Source: Caldanaerobius polysaccharolyticus DSM 13641 (GTDB lineage: Bacteria > Bacillota > Thermoanaerobacteria > Thermoanaerobacterales > Caldanaerobiaceae). From it: DNA of 64,000 bases. The stretch spans positions 4,857 to 68,856 of the forward strand of contig NZ_KE386494.1 of assembly GCF_000427425.1 (NCBI RefSeq), read 5' to 3'. Each line of letters starts with the position of its first letter. The stretch's first letter is position 1. Below are positions 54,707 to 63,652 of the stretch, piece after piece. The notes beneath the pieces were generated by a model. It did not search any database and was not told where the DNA came from. It was given only the letters and a program-made list of their open reading frames with translations. The position numbers were made by a program, and so were the translations under genes.

Positions 54707-56920
54707 GTGGAAGAGAAAAAAGTAAGAAACAGGTTTAACGTAATAATTACTATAATAGTTATTGTGTTCTTGGTGTTGTCTATACAGCTGGTAAACCTTC
54801 AGATTATCAACGGCAGCACCTATAAGCAATGGGCCGATCAAATGAAAATAAGGGATATACCTATTCCGGCACCTAGAGGGGATATTTTAGATAGAAATGG
54901 CACTGTTATAGCCAATAACAGGCCGGCGTATACCGTGGAGCTAGTTAGAACGAATATAAAAGATGAAGATTTAAATCGCGTTATTCTGAAGCTGATGAAG
55001 ATCTTGATTGCCAACAACCAGGAGTACGTGGATAATTTCCCTATAAAAGTCAACCCGATAAGGTACGATTTTACCTATGGCGATGCCAATGTAAGCAAAA
55101 GCGTTCTCTTACAAAGGGAGAAAACGTGGAAAGCTGAACATAAATTACCTGTAAATATAAACGCAAAAGATGCCTTTGAAAAGTTAAGAAAGGACAATAA
55201 AATAGACAGAAATTTAAGTGATGAAGACGCCAGAAGTATTTTAGTGGTAAGAGAAGAAATGGCCAAACAGGGCTATATGTCCTATAACCCTGTGAAAATA
55301 GCCTCTGATATAGATACAAAGACACTGGCTCAGATATCTGAAAGATATGATCAACTGCCGGGAATTGTTATATCTATTGAGCCCATACGTCAATACCCCT
55401 ATAAAAATACAGGTTCCAACTTTATAGGCTATATGTCTAGGTTGCAGCCCGAGGATATAAAGAACATAGACTCACGGTACTCATTGAACGACCTCATAGG
55501 CAGAGACGGAATTGAGAAACTTATGGAAAAGAGCTTAAAAGGCACCAATGGAGCACAACAGGTGGAAGTAGACGCTTTGGGTAGGATGATCAAAGTGCTG
55601 GGAGAAAAACCTCCGAAGCCGGGCAACAAAGTTTACTTGACCATAGACATGAAATTACAACAAGAAGCCGAGCAAGCCCTTAAAGATACTATGTACAAAA
55701 TACAAAATGGAATAGGCTATCAGAAGTTTCCGGCTAACATCGGCGCGGCAGTCGCCGTGGACGTGAATACAGGTGATATCCTGGCTATGGCCTCCATTCC
55801 CAACTTTGATCCCAATATGTTTGCCAAAGGTACTCCTCTGACAAAACAAGAAAGCGAGTACATGTGGCCCAACGTGACCAGTACGATGACGCCTCAACCC
55901 AGTTACGATTATGCCCGCCTTGGAACGGCTCCTCCTGGCTCCACTTTTAAGATGATTGTGGCTACAGGGGCATTGATGGACAATGTCATAACCCGAACAA
56001 ATCAGGTGTATTGTTCTGGCGTATACACGTATCCTGGCAGCGGAAACCCAAAATGCTGGGCTCCTCATGGGTGGACTGATGTAGTAGAGGCGCTGAAAGT
56101 ATCCTGTGACGTCTTTTTCTACGACACTGGGAGAAGACTGGCCATAGATAACATTGATAAATGGGCAAAAGACTTTGGTCTGGGGCAGGCAACAGGTATA
56201 GAGCTGCCTGAAAGCAAAGGCCAGATAGCAGGCCCTTCTCAGTACAAGCGGGATGTTATCCTCTACAGGGTAAACTACTATCTTAACCGAAAGATTATAA
56301 ATCAAAAGCAATACGATGTGATTTCGCAGATGATACTGAATGGAGAGAATAGGGATGACGTGATTTTTAAAAAGTTAAAGGACGCAGGCATTCCCGATAA
56401 TTTGCAATACAAATTCTGGCAGGCTATAAAGGACTCTGAGTGGAGGTTGGGACAGACGTTAAGCGCCTCTATAGGTCAGGAGTCGACTACTGTGACACCA
56501 TTACAGATGGCCAACTATATAGCTACCTTGGTAAACGGAGGAAACAGATATAGATTGCACCTCATAGATAAAGTAGAAACCTACGATGGAAAGCTCATTT
56601 CAAAGACAAAACCTGAAATAATAGAAAAATTAAACTTAAAATCCAATGTAGTGGATGTAATAAAACAGGGCATGTCAGGGGCAACAGAACAGGGCGGAAC
56701 GGCTTCGGCTGCTTTTGTGGACGCGCCTTACAAAGTGGGAGGAAAGACAGGTACAGCAGAGACAGTGGGATACGCTAATTACGCATGGTTTGTAGGTTTT
56801 GCTCCTTTTGACAAACCACGCATTGCTGTTGCTGTGGTTATATATCAGGGAGGACATGGGAGTTATGCGGCAACGGTGGCTAGAGCGATAATGGACCAGT
56901 ACCTGGGATACAGCAAATAG
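54707..56920 (+). CDS. mrdA: penicillin-binding protein 2 (elongation transpeptidase)
   Basis: A 737-residue class B PBP: an N-terminal anchor (VIITIIVIVFLVLSIQLVN), a pedestal domain and a transpeptidase. The SxxK motif is in APPGSTFKMIVA, SxN in KVSCDVFFYD (here S-C-D), and KTGT in VGGKTGTAETV. I choose GTG 54707 after aaggtgat; GTG 54698 overlaps that site. It partners with RodA, encoded after minCDE, for side-wall growth. Confidence 0.95.
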   Translation: MEEKKVRNRFNVIITIIVIVFLVLSIQLVNLQIINGSTYKQWADQMKIRDIPIPAPRGDILDRNGTVIANNRPAYTVELVRTNIKDEDLNRVILKLMKILIANNQEYVDNFPIKVNPIRYDFTYGDANVSKSVLLQREKTWKAEHKLPVNINAKDAFEKLRKDNKIDRNLSDEDARSILVVREEMAKQGYMSYNPVKIASDIDTKTLAQISERYDQLPGIVISIEPIRQYPYKNTGSNFIGYMSRLQPEDIKNIDSRYSLNDLIGRDGIEKLMEKSLKGTNGAQQVEVDALGRMIKVLGEKPPKPGNKVYLTIDMKLQQEAEQALKDTMYKIQNGIGYQKFPANIGAAVAVDVNTGDILAMASIPNFDPNMFAKGTPLTKQESEYMWPNVTSTMTPQPSYDYARLGTAPPGSTFKMIVATGALMDNVITRTNQVYCSGVYTYPGSGNPKCWAPHGWTDVVEALKVSCDVFFYDTGRRLAIDNIDKWAKDFGLGQATGIELPESKGQIAGPSQYKRDVILYRVNYYLNRKIINQKQYDVISQMILNGENRDDVIFKKLKDAGIPDNLQYKFWQAIKDSEWRLGQTLSASIGQESTTVTPLQMANYIATLVNGGNRYRLHLIDKVETYDGKLISKTKPEIIEKLNLKSNVVDVIKQGMSGATEQGGTASAAFVDAPYKVGGKTGTAETVGYANYAWFVGFAPFDKPRIAVAVVIYQGGHGSYAATVARAIMDQYLGYSK

Positions 56921-57000
56921 ACATATTTTAATCGATGAAAGAAGGATTTAATCGAATTTTGAAGAATTATTTATATAAACTGTTCATCTGGAGGCTGTAT

Positions 57001-57591
57001 ATGAAAAATATTGTAGAAATAAAAGGGACAAAAGAGGGCCTTACAGTAATCCTGGATAAAAACGAGGATTTTGAAGTCATAAAAGCCAGTTTGGACAGCA
57101 GATTTTCATCCCACAGGTATTTTTTTAATACCCCAAATACCCACATCACTTTTAAAGGCCGCAAGCTCAATTGCGAACAATATAACCAGTTAAAAGAATT
57201 AGTAGAGAGTTATGGGTTTAAAACGAGCAATGAGAACCACGAAAAAAGGCAGCGTGATGAGCTGACAGAGGGTATGGTGAAAATCGTAAAAGGAACCGTG
57301 AGATCGGGTCAGAAGGTAGAATATGCCGGAAATGTAGTGATACTAGGCGATGTAAACCCGGGGGGAGAAGTTATCGCATCAGGAAATATAATCGTTATGG
57401 GAATAGTAAGGGGTCTCGTACACGCTGGCAGTGATGGAAACAGAGGTGCCATCGTAGTGGGATTCAGGTTGCAGCCTATTCAGATAAGGATAGCTGATGT
57501 GATGTCTAGGGCTCCTGACGATGCCGAAAGGCCATTGTACCCCGAGTACGCTTATGTAAAAGACGATCGTATATTTATTGAAAAATTGTAG
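57001..57591 (+). CDS. minC: septum-site inhibitor MinC
   Basis: A 196-residue MinC. The N-terminal domain (~1-95) precedes a C-terminal right-handed beta-helix (VKIVKGTVRSGQKVEYAGNV, then LGDVNPGGEVIASGNI) that binds MinD and FtsZ. ATG 57001 with ggagg 7 nt ahead is preferred; an in-frame start at 56935 has no site and adds unusual residues. It heads minCDE. Confidence 0.95.
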   Translation: MKNIVEIKGTKEGLTVILDKNEDFEVIKASLDSRFSSHRYFFNTPNTHITFKGRKLNCEQYNQLKELVESYGFKTSNENHEKRQRDELTEGMVKIVKGTVRSGQKVEYAGNVVILGDVNPGGEVIASGNIIVMGIVRGLVHAGSDGNRGAIVVGFRLQPIQIRIADVMSRAPDDAERPLYPEYAYVKDDRIFIEKL

Positions 57592-57601
57592 GAGGTATAA
57601 G

Positions 57602-58402
57602 ATGGGTGAGGTTATTGTCATAACATCAGGAAAAGGCGGTGTGGGCAAGACCACGGCGACGGCTAATATAGGCACTGGTCTGGCATTAAGTGGTAAAAGA
57701 GTTGCATTGGTGGATACTGATATCGGTTTAAGGAATCTGGACGTGGTTATGGGGCTTGAAAACAGGATAGTTTACGATATCGTGGACGTAGTGGAGGGTA
57801 CATGCAAGCTCAAACAAGCACTCATAAAGGATAAGAGATTTGATGGTTTATATCTCTTGCCAGCGGCTCAGACCAAGGACAAAACCGCTGTAAACCCTGA
57901 TCAAATGAGAAGGTTAACGGGAGAACTTAGATCCGAGTTCGACTACGTTTTGATAGATTGCCCCGCTGGTATAGAGCAGGGTTTTAAAAACGCTATAGCT
58001 GGTGCGGATAGGGCTATTGTGGTTACTACACCTGAGGTATCAGCTATAAGGGATGCTGACAGAATAATAGGGTTATTGTTAGCATCGGAGATAAATGACA
58101 TTAAGCTCATAATAAACAGGATAAAAATGGATATGGTAAAACGGGGAGACATGATGTCCATTGACGATATGGTAGAGATACTGGCGGTAGACCTTATAGG
58201 TGTGGTACCCGACGATGAAAAAATCGTGGTGTCTACCAACAAAGGTGAGCCTATCATCACCGATGAAAGATCGCTGGCATCTCAGGCTTTCAAGAATATA
58301 ACCAGAAGGATTATGGGAGAAAACGTGCCATTGTTAAATCTAGAAGGCGATAGCAATTTTATAGATAAATTAAAGCGGATATTTGGCATCGCTTCGAGGT
58401 AG
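57602..58402 (+). CDS. minD: septum-site ATPase MinD
   Basis: A 266-residue ParA-type ATPase. The deviant Walker A is GKGGVGKTT; VDTDIGLRNLDVVMGLENR and LIDCPAGIEQGF follow. The C-terminal amphipathic helix (SNFIDKLKRIFGI) binds the membrane. Ribosome site taggaggt. It recruits MinC and is controlled by MinE, the next gene. Confidence 0.98.
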   Translation: MGEVIVITSGKGGVGKTTATANIGTGLALSGKRVALVDTDIGLRNLDVVMGLENRIVYDIVDVVEGTCKLKQALIKDKRFDGLYLLPAAQTKDKTAVNPDQMRRLTGELRSEFDYVLIDCPAGIEQGFKNAIAGADRAIVVTTPEVSAIRDADRIIGLLLASEINDIKLIINRIKMDMVKRGDMMSIDDMVEILAVDLIGVVPDDEKIVVSTNKGEPIITDERSLASQAFKNITRRIMGENVPLLNLEGDSNFIDKLKRIFGIASR

Positions 58403-58413
58403 GGGGGATATGA

Positions 58414-58671
58414 GTGTTTAATAGAAATCGCAGTAAGGATGTGGCAAAGGAGCGACTTAAAAACATATTGATAAACGATAGAGTGAATACGTCAATGGAA
58501 ATCCTTGACGTGATTAAAGAGGGTATCATCGACGTTATATCCAATTATATGGAAGCCGATAACAATAGCGTGAACATAAAGGTCACCAACTTAAACAACG
58601 GAAGCTCAGTGACGCCTACTTTAGTCGCTAATATTCCCATAAAAAGTGTTAAGCACCTGACTTCAAGGTAA
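58414..58671 (+). CDS. minE: topological specificity factor MinE
   Basis: An 85-residue protein with GTG start at 58414. The order after minD, the N-terminal MinD-binding helix (SKDVAKERLKNILINDR) and the C-terminal dimer fold identify it. Presence of MinE implies oscillation instead of the DivIVA-only system of Bacillus. Confidence 0.93.
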   Translation: MFNRNRSKDVAKERLKNILINDRVNTSMEILDVIKEGIIDVISNYMEADNNSVNIKVTNLNNGSSVTPTLVANIPIKSVKHLTSR

Positions 58672-58704
58672 AATACCATCAGATACATGGTGGTATTTTC
58701 TTTT
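58672..58704 (+). terminator. terminator after minE
   Basis: AATACCATC pairs with GGTGGTATT (one G-U) across an 8-nt loop and is followed by ttcttttg. Confidence 0.75.
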
Positions 58705-58710
58705 GTAATG

Positions 58711-58719
58711 TGCTATAAT
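58711..58719 (+). promoter_or_regulatory. extended -10 promoter for rodA
   Basis: TGCTATAAT, just after the minE terminator and 24 nt ahead of the rodA start. No clear -35. It suggests a separate rodA transcript. Confidence 0.5.
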
Positions 58720-58742
58720 TTTTTACAAAGGTGGGAATAGTC

Positions 58743-59843
58743 TTGGATAAAAGGTTGGTAAAAAACATCGATTTCGTGTTAATTGCAGCAGTCATCATGA
58801 TATCGGCGTTGGGAATTGTGGCAATAAGCAGTGCTACCCATGTTGCCAATGGAGGTAGCGCAAAAAGTGTGCTTTTACAATCTGTATGGCTTTTATTCTC
58901 CATAGCAGCAGCTTTTTTAATAATGAAAATCGACTACAACTTATTGGGAAACTACTATAAAGTGATTTACGCAGGAAGCATAGTACTTTTGCTGTTGACA
59001 TTGCTGATAGGCTCATCAGCCAATGGCGCTAAAAGCTGGGTGAGGATTGGGGGCGTAAGTTTTCAATTTAGCGAGATAGCCAAGGTAGCTATTATTTTAT
59101 CATTGGGAAAACTGCTGGACATTAAGAAGGATAAAATAAATAACATTTACGAGTTGCTTAAAATATTGGCATTTGTAGGCATTCCGGTTTTGTTGATTTT
59201 GAAACAAAACGATACAGGGACAGCTTTGGTTTTTATCGCAATACTGTTGGGCATGATATTCATAGCTGGTATTAACATATGGTATATAATAGCTTTTTTT
59301 GCTTTCGGAATAATAAGTGGACCTGTCATATTTAAATATTTCTTGCAGGATTACCAGAAAAAAAGGATACTTACATTTCTTAACCCCAATTTAGATAAAA
59401 TGGGAGCAGGTTATCATGTATTTCAATCAAAAATAGCAATAGGTTCAGGCCAAATAACGGGTTTTGGGTTGTACAAAGGTTCACAAGTTCAATTTAACTT
59501 TCTTCCTGAAGCCAGTACAGATTTTATTTTTTCAGTAGTGGGTCAGGAATTGGGATTTGTGGGTTCCATAACGGTATTGCTGTTGTATTTTATAATGTTG
59601 TTTAGATTAGTGCAGATAGCTATGATATCAAAAGATAAATACGGTTCTTTAGTGGTGACGGGTATTATTTCTATGTTCTTGTTCCATATATTAGAAAATA
59701 TAGGTATGACAATAGGGATTATGCCTGTGACAGGTATACCATTGCCTTTTATGAGTTATGGCGGCAGCTCTCTTTTTGCCAATTTTGTCGCTATAGGACT
59801 TGCATTAAATGTAGGCATGAGAAGACAAAAAATAAAATTCTAG
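58743..59843 (+). CDS. rodA: SEDS glycosyltransferase RodA
   Basis: A 366-residue polytopic membrane protein with about ten helices, which polymerises glycan strands with PBP2. [20 protein letters not shown] holds the extracellular loop with conserved residues, and [18 protein letters not shown] is the SEDS signature. I take TTG 58743, 7 nt after aaggtggg. mgsA starts 10 nt after the stop. Confidence 0.95.
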   Translation: MDKRLVKNIDFVLIAAVIMISALGIVAISSATHVANGGSAKSVLLQSVWLLFSIAAAFLIMKIDYNLLGNYYKVIYAGSIVLLLLTLLIGSSANGAKSWVRIGGVSFQFSEIAKVAIILSLGKLLDIKKDKINNIYELLKILAFVGIPVLLILKQNDTGTALVFIAILLGMIFIAGINIWYIIAFFAFGIISGPVIFKYFLQDYQKKRILTFLNPNLDKMGAGYHVFQSKIAIGSGQITGFGLYKGSQVQFNFLPEASTDFIFSVVGQELGFVGSITVLLLYFIMLFRLVQIAMISKDKYGSLVVTGIISMFLFHILENIGMTIGIMPVTGIPLPFMSYGGSSLFANFVAIGLALNVGMRRQKIKF

Positions 59844-59853
59844 GGGTGATATC

Positions 59854-60264
59854 GTGAATATAGCACTGATTGCCCATGACCAAAAAAAAGAACAGATGGT
59901 GGAATTTACTATCGCCTATAAGAAAATTTTAGAGAAACACACTCTTTTCGCTACTGGCACCACCGGCTCCCTGATACAGGAAGCTACAGGACTTAAAGTT
60001 CACAGGTTTAAGTCGGGTCCAATAGGAGGAGATCAACAGATCGGCGCCATGGTAGCTGATGAAAAAATGGACCTGGTCATATTCATAAGGGACCCGTTAA
60101 CCGCTCAGCCTCACGAACCGGATATAACAGCTTTATTGAGGGTGTGCGATGTCCACAATGTTCCCCTTGCCACCAATATAGCTACCGCTGAAGTCCTGAT
60201 AAAAGGCCTGGAACGAGGCGATTTTGACTGGAGATCCGTTGTGAACCCTGATTTGAGAGGTTAA
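59854..60264 (+). CDS. mgsA: methylglyoxal synthase
   Basis: A 136-residue enzyme that turns dihydroxyacetone phosphate into methylglyoxal and phosphate, a bypass when sugar phosphates pile up. [14 protein letters not shown] binds phosphate; [15 protein letters not shown] holds catalytic Asp and His. GTG start after aggggtga. Thermophilic sugar fermenters commonly have it near rodA. Confidence 0.96.
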   Translation: MNIALIAHDQKKEQMVEFTIAYKKILEKHTLFATGTTGSLIQEATGLKVHRFKSGPIGGDQQIGAMVADEKMDLVIFIRDPLTAQPHEPDITALLRVCDVHNVPLATNIATAEVLIKGLERGDFDWRSVVNPDLRG

Positions 60265-60278
60265 AGGTTTGAGTAATA

Positions 60279-60343
60279 AAATGTGCCCTTAGAAAATATA
60301 TCTATTTAGAGATATTAGATGTCTAACAAAAGGGGGCACATTT
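60279..60343 (+). promoter_or_regulatory. hairpin that hides the ribosome site of the M23 peptidase gene
   Basis: AAATGTGCCC (60279-60288) is a perfect partner of GGGCACATTT (60334-60343), which is part of the Shine-Dalgarno and abuts the ATG at 60344. An inner hairpin (ATATCT with AGATAT) would stabilise the 45-nt loop. Translation should need melting of the 10-bp stem. No T-run follows, so it is not a plain terminator. Confidence 0.65.
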
Positions 60344-60994
60344 ATGTATAAAAGGTGGGGTAAGAAAAACGATGGCAACCTAATCAACGTGTTGTTTTAC
60401 CAGCTCACTGTTTGCATATTTATATTGAGCTTTGTTCTTGTAATGAATAGCATTAACACAGTTACCAGCAGAAAGGTTATAGATACAGTAAAATACTGGT
60501 TAACATCTAACTATGATTTTTTAAAAGCCTACGAGGACCTTAAACAAAACGCCCCTGTTTTAAGACAAAAATTCATGAGTACTTTTGAGCAAATAGAAAA
60601 AATGTCAGCACCGGTAAAAGGAACCATAACGTCCAGATATGGTATGAGGATAAACCCTATTACTAAAAAAAGTGAAAACCATACTGGAATTGACATATCT
60701 GCAACTCAGGGCAGCGATGTTTACGCCGCTTGGAGTGGCACCGTTAAATCTGTGAAAGAAGATGCTAATTACGGGACGTACGTGGTGATAGATCATGGCA
60801 ATGGGTATAGTACACTTTACGCCCATTTAAAGGCCGTTTCTGTGAAAACCGGAGAAAACGTGAAAAGAGGCGATATTATAGGGAAAGTAGGCAACTCAGG
60901 AGAGAGCACAGCACCTCACTTGCACTTTGAAGTGCTAAAAGGTGGAAACCCAGTGGATCCATTGAATTTACTTAGTCCGGATATGATCAAGTAA
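60344..60994 (+). CDS. M23 (LytM-type) metalloendopeptidase, membrane-anchored
   Basis: A 216-residue protein. One N-terminal helix (LTVCIFILSFVLVMNSI) anchors it outside the cell. The peptidase domain has HTGIDISATQGSDVYAAWSG (zinc His and Asp) and TAPHLHFEVLKGG (His-x-His). It likely cuts cross-bridges in peptidoglycan or, like SpoIIQ, works in development. Its ribosome site is in a hairpin. Confidence 0.92.
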   Translation: MYKRWGKKNDGNLINVLFYQLTVCIFILSFVLVMNSINTVTSRKVIDTVKYWLTSNYDFLKAYEDLKQNAPVLRQKFMSTFEQIEKMSAPVKGTITSRYGMRINPITKKSENHTGIDISATQGSDVYAAWSGTVKSVKEDANYGTYVVIDHGNGYSTLYAHLKAVSVKTGENVKRGDIIGKVGNSGESTAPHLHFEVLKGGNPVDPLNLLSPDMIK

Positions 60995-61007
60995 TTCTGA
61001 GGAGCAT

Positions 61008-61039
61008 CTGGTTTTGTTACACAGACCAGTTATTTTTTT
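61008..61039 (+). terminator. probable terminator after the M23 gene
   Basis: CTGGT pairs with ACCAG across a 12-nt loop, followed by ttattttttt. Short stem but a good T-run. Confidence 0.6.
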
Positions 61040-61110
61040 GCGATAATTAACCTTACATAGAGTAAATTGCCCGCTGAGAAACATAATAATAAACAAGAGG
61101 AGTGAAACCG

Positions 61111-62955
61111 ATGAGAAATGACGTAGAAAAATACCTATTAAGCGTGGAAAAACCAGCGCGGTACATAGGAAATGAAATCAACAGCGTGCATAAAGATCCT
61201 TCCTCAGTAGAAGTGAGGTTTGCCTTTGCATTTCCAGATGTTTACGATATAGGCATGTCCCATCTTGGAATGAAAATACTGTACCACATGCTCAATGACA
61301 TAGATGACGTGTATTGCGAAAGGGTATTCGCCCCGTGGGTGGACATGGAGGCGGTGATGAGAAGAGAAGGTATCCCGCTTTTTGCTCTGGAAAGCGGTGA
61401 CGATATCTCAGCGTTTGACTTTGTGGGATTTACACTTCAATATGAACTGAGCTATACCAATGTAATCAATATGCTGGATCTGGCGGGTATACCTATTATC
61501 TCGTCTGAAAGACAGGAAAAAGACCCTTTCGTGATAGCAGGAGGCCCGTGTGTGTACAATCCTGAACCCATGGCTGACGTATTTGATTTTTTCGTAATCG
61601 GCGAAGCAGAACAATCGCTATTAGAAATTATTCAATGCTACAAAGAATGGAAAAAGGCAAAAAAAAGCCGAAAAGCCTTTTTAGAAAGCGTCAGCCGCAT
61701 TAAAGGCGTTTACGTGCCTTCTTTGTACGATGTGATCTATAACGCTGATGGTACAGTGGACAAATTTGTGCCCAAAGGACCTTATCCTGTCCCTGTGGAC
61801 AAGAGGATAATAAAAGATCTGGATCGTGTGTATTTCCCAAGTAAGATGATTGTTCCTTACACCGAAGTAGTGCATGACAGAATTATGCTGGAGATATTCA
61901 GAGGTTGTACCCACGGTTGTCGCTTTTGCCAGGCAGGTATGATATACAGGCCCATAAGGGAAAGGAGCGTAAATAAGCTTATAGAACTTGCCGATAAGCT
62001 GGTTGCCAGTACCGGCTATGATGATATATCCTTGGTGTCGCTGAGTTCTTGCGATTATACCGACATACAGCTTCTCATTTTAAAATTAATTGAAAGATAT
62101 AAAGAAAAAGGCGTAGGAGTATCGCTCCCCTCAATAAGAATTGACGCGTTTTCCGTAGGTTTACTGGAGCAGATTGAAAAGGTGCGAAAAACAGGCCTCA
62201 CCTTTGCGCCAGAGGCTGGCACTCAAAGATTGAGGGACGTAATAAATAAAGGAGTCACAGAGCAAAACCTTATGGATTCCGCTAGGGCAGCCTTTGAACA
62301 CGGATGGTCTACTATAAAACTCTACTTCATGATTGGCCTGCCTACCGAAACCTACGAGGATATAAAGGGAATTGCCGATTTGGCATATAAACTGGTAGAC
62401 CTGTACAAGGATATAAAAGGTTCCAAAAAAGGGCTTAAGATCACGGTGAGCACCTCATCTTTTGTGCCTAAGCCTTTTACGCCTTTTCAATGGGAACCCC
62501 AAGATACTATGGAACAGCTTAAAGACAAACAGGATTATTTAAAGAGCCTGCTTAAAGATAGAGCTATATCTTATAGCTGGCATGATAACAGAATGAGCTT
62601 TTTAGAGGCTGTTATATCCCGAGGAGATAGAAAGGTATGCAAAGCCATTATAAGGGCATGGAAAAACGGCTGTAAATTCGATGGCTGGAACGAGTTTTTA
62701 AACTTTGATGGTTGGCTTAAAGCCTTTGAAGCAGAAGGCGTAGATCCTGGATTTTATGCTTACAGAAGGCGCACGTACGAGGAGTTATTTCCATGGGATA
62801 TCATTAACCCAGGAGTGAATAAGGACTATCTTATAAGAGAGCATAAGAAAGCCCAAAAAGGTATAACTACTGTGGACTGCAGGATGTACTGCTTAAATTG
62901 CGGTATAAAAAAACTAGAGGAGGGACTGTGCGTTGAAAATGCGCTTGAAATTTGA
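61111..62955 (+). CDS. TIGR03960-family B12-binding-like radical SAM protein
   Basis: A 614-residue radical SAM protein. The N-terminal half (~1-230) has a B12-binding-like fold (FAFAFPDVYDIGMSHLGMKI). The Fe-S triad is in FRGCTHGCRFCQAG, C-x3-C-x2-C. Downstream sections (GLTFAPEAGTQRLRDVINKG) fit MiaB-like enzymes. It starts at ATG 61111 after gaggagtga. It overlaps the TIGR03936 gene by 23 nt; the two form a conserved pair in clostridia. Substrate is not known. Confidence 0.92.
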   Translation: MRNDVEKYLLSVEKPARYIGNEINSVHKDPSSVEVRFAFAFPDVYDIGMSHLGMKILYHMLNDIDDVYCERVFAPWVDMEAVMRREGIPLFALESGDDISAFDFVGFTLQYELSYTNVINMLDLAGIPIISSERQEKDPFVIAGGPCVYNPEPMADVFDFFVIGEAEQSLLEIIQCYKEWKKAKKSRKAFLESVSRIKGVYVPSLYDVIYNADGTVDKFVPKGPYPVPVDKRIIKDLDRVYFPSKMIVPYTEVVHDRIMLEIFRGCTHGCRFCQAGMIYRPIRERSVNKLIELADKLVASTGYDDISLVSLSSCDYTDIQLLILKLIERYKEKGVGVSLPSIRIDAFSVGLLEQIEKVRKTGLTFAPEAGTQRLRDVINKGVTEQNLMDSARAAFEHGWSTIKLYFMIGLPTETYEDIKGIADLAYKLVDLYKDIKGSKKGLKITVSTSSFVPKPFTPFQWEPQDTMEQLKDKQDYLKSLLKDRAISYSWHDNRMSFLEAVISRGDRKVCKAIIRAWKNGCKFDGWNEFLNFDGWLKAFEAEGVDPGFYAYRRRTYEELFPWDIINPGVNKDYLIREHKKAQKGITTVDCRMYCLNCGIKKLEEGLCVENALEI

Positions 62956-63592
62956 AAAAAAAGGCGATATGAGGTACATATCCCATCTGGACCTCATGAG
63001 AACCCTCTCCAGAGCTGTCAGAAGAGCTCAGCTGCCAATCGCTTACTCTCAAGGATACAACCCTCAGCCTAAGATAAGCATAGCCCTTCCTCTCTCACTG
63101 GGGTACACCAGTGATGGCGAATACATGGACATGGAGTTCTCGCATGATATATCGACACAGGACGTTATAAACAGATTGAACAACCAACTCCCTTGTGGCT
63201 TAAAGATCAAGCAGTGCATGGAGGTCGGCGAAAGTAAAACTTCCCTTATGGCTTTGATAAGATACGCTCTATACGGTGTCACATTTAAGGACGTAGATTT
63301 AGGGTTGTTGAACAACGCCGTGGAAGATATAGTAAGAAGCGACCACGTTATGGCGGAAAAAAAGACGAAATCAGGCATCAAACCAGTGGATATAAAAGGA
63401 GATATTATAAAGCTATATACAAAAGATTGTACTCTCTTTATGCTGGTATCAGCAGGCTCAAAGCGCAATTTAAAACCAGATCTGGTTTTAGATGCACTGG
63501 AAGACCGCTACAATGGCATAAAGTCAAAAGTCGTAAACGTGCACAGGTACGAGATGTATGGCGAAAATATGAAGACACCTATGGAGGCATAA
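62933..63592 (+). CDS. TIGR03936 (DUF2344) radical SAM-linked protein
   Basis: A 219-residue partner of the upstream radical SAM protein. RYISHLDLMRTLSRAVRRAQ and AYSQGYNPQPKISIALPLSL are the DUF2344 signature. TTG 62933 is 9 nt behind aggagg; ATG 62939 is an alternative. In many genomes rng/rne follows; here the next gene is ftsK. Its molecular role is unknown. Confidence 0.92.
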   Translation: MKMRLKFEKKGDMRYISHLDLMRTLSRAVRRAQLPIAYSQGYNPQPKISIALPLSLGYTSDGEYMDMEFSHDISTQDVINRLNNQLPCGLKIKQCMEVGESKTSLMALIRYALYGVTFKDVDLGLLNNAVEDIVRSDHVMAEKKTKSGIKPVDIKGDIIKLYTKDCTLFMLVSAGSKRNLKPDLVLDALEDRYNGIKSKVVNVHRYEMYGENMKTPMEA

Positions 63593-63652
63593 GTTGGCTT
63601 AAAAGAAGGATTTCGTGTAAAAACATAGAATATGTAATTAGAGGTGGAAGGG

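Noticed and set aside
55655-56311. Minus-strand frame of 218 codons inside mrdA
   Set aside because: Fully antisense to the conserved transpeptidase domain; no ribosome site.
60279-60343. Terminator for mgsA
   Set aside because: No T-run after the stem and the 3' arm contains the next gene's ribosome site.
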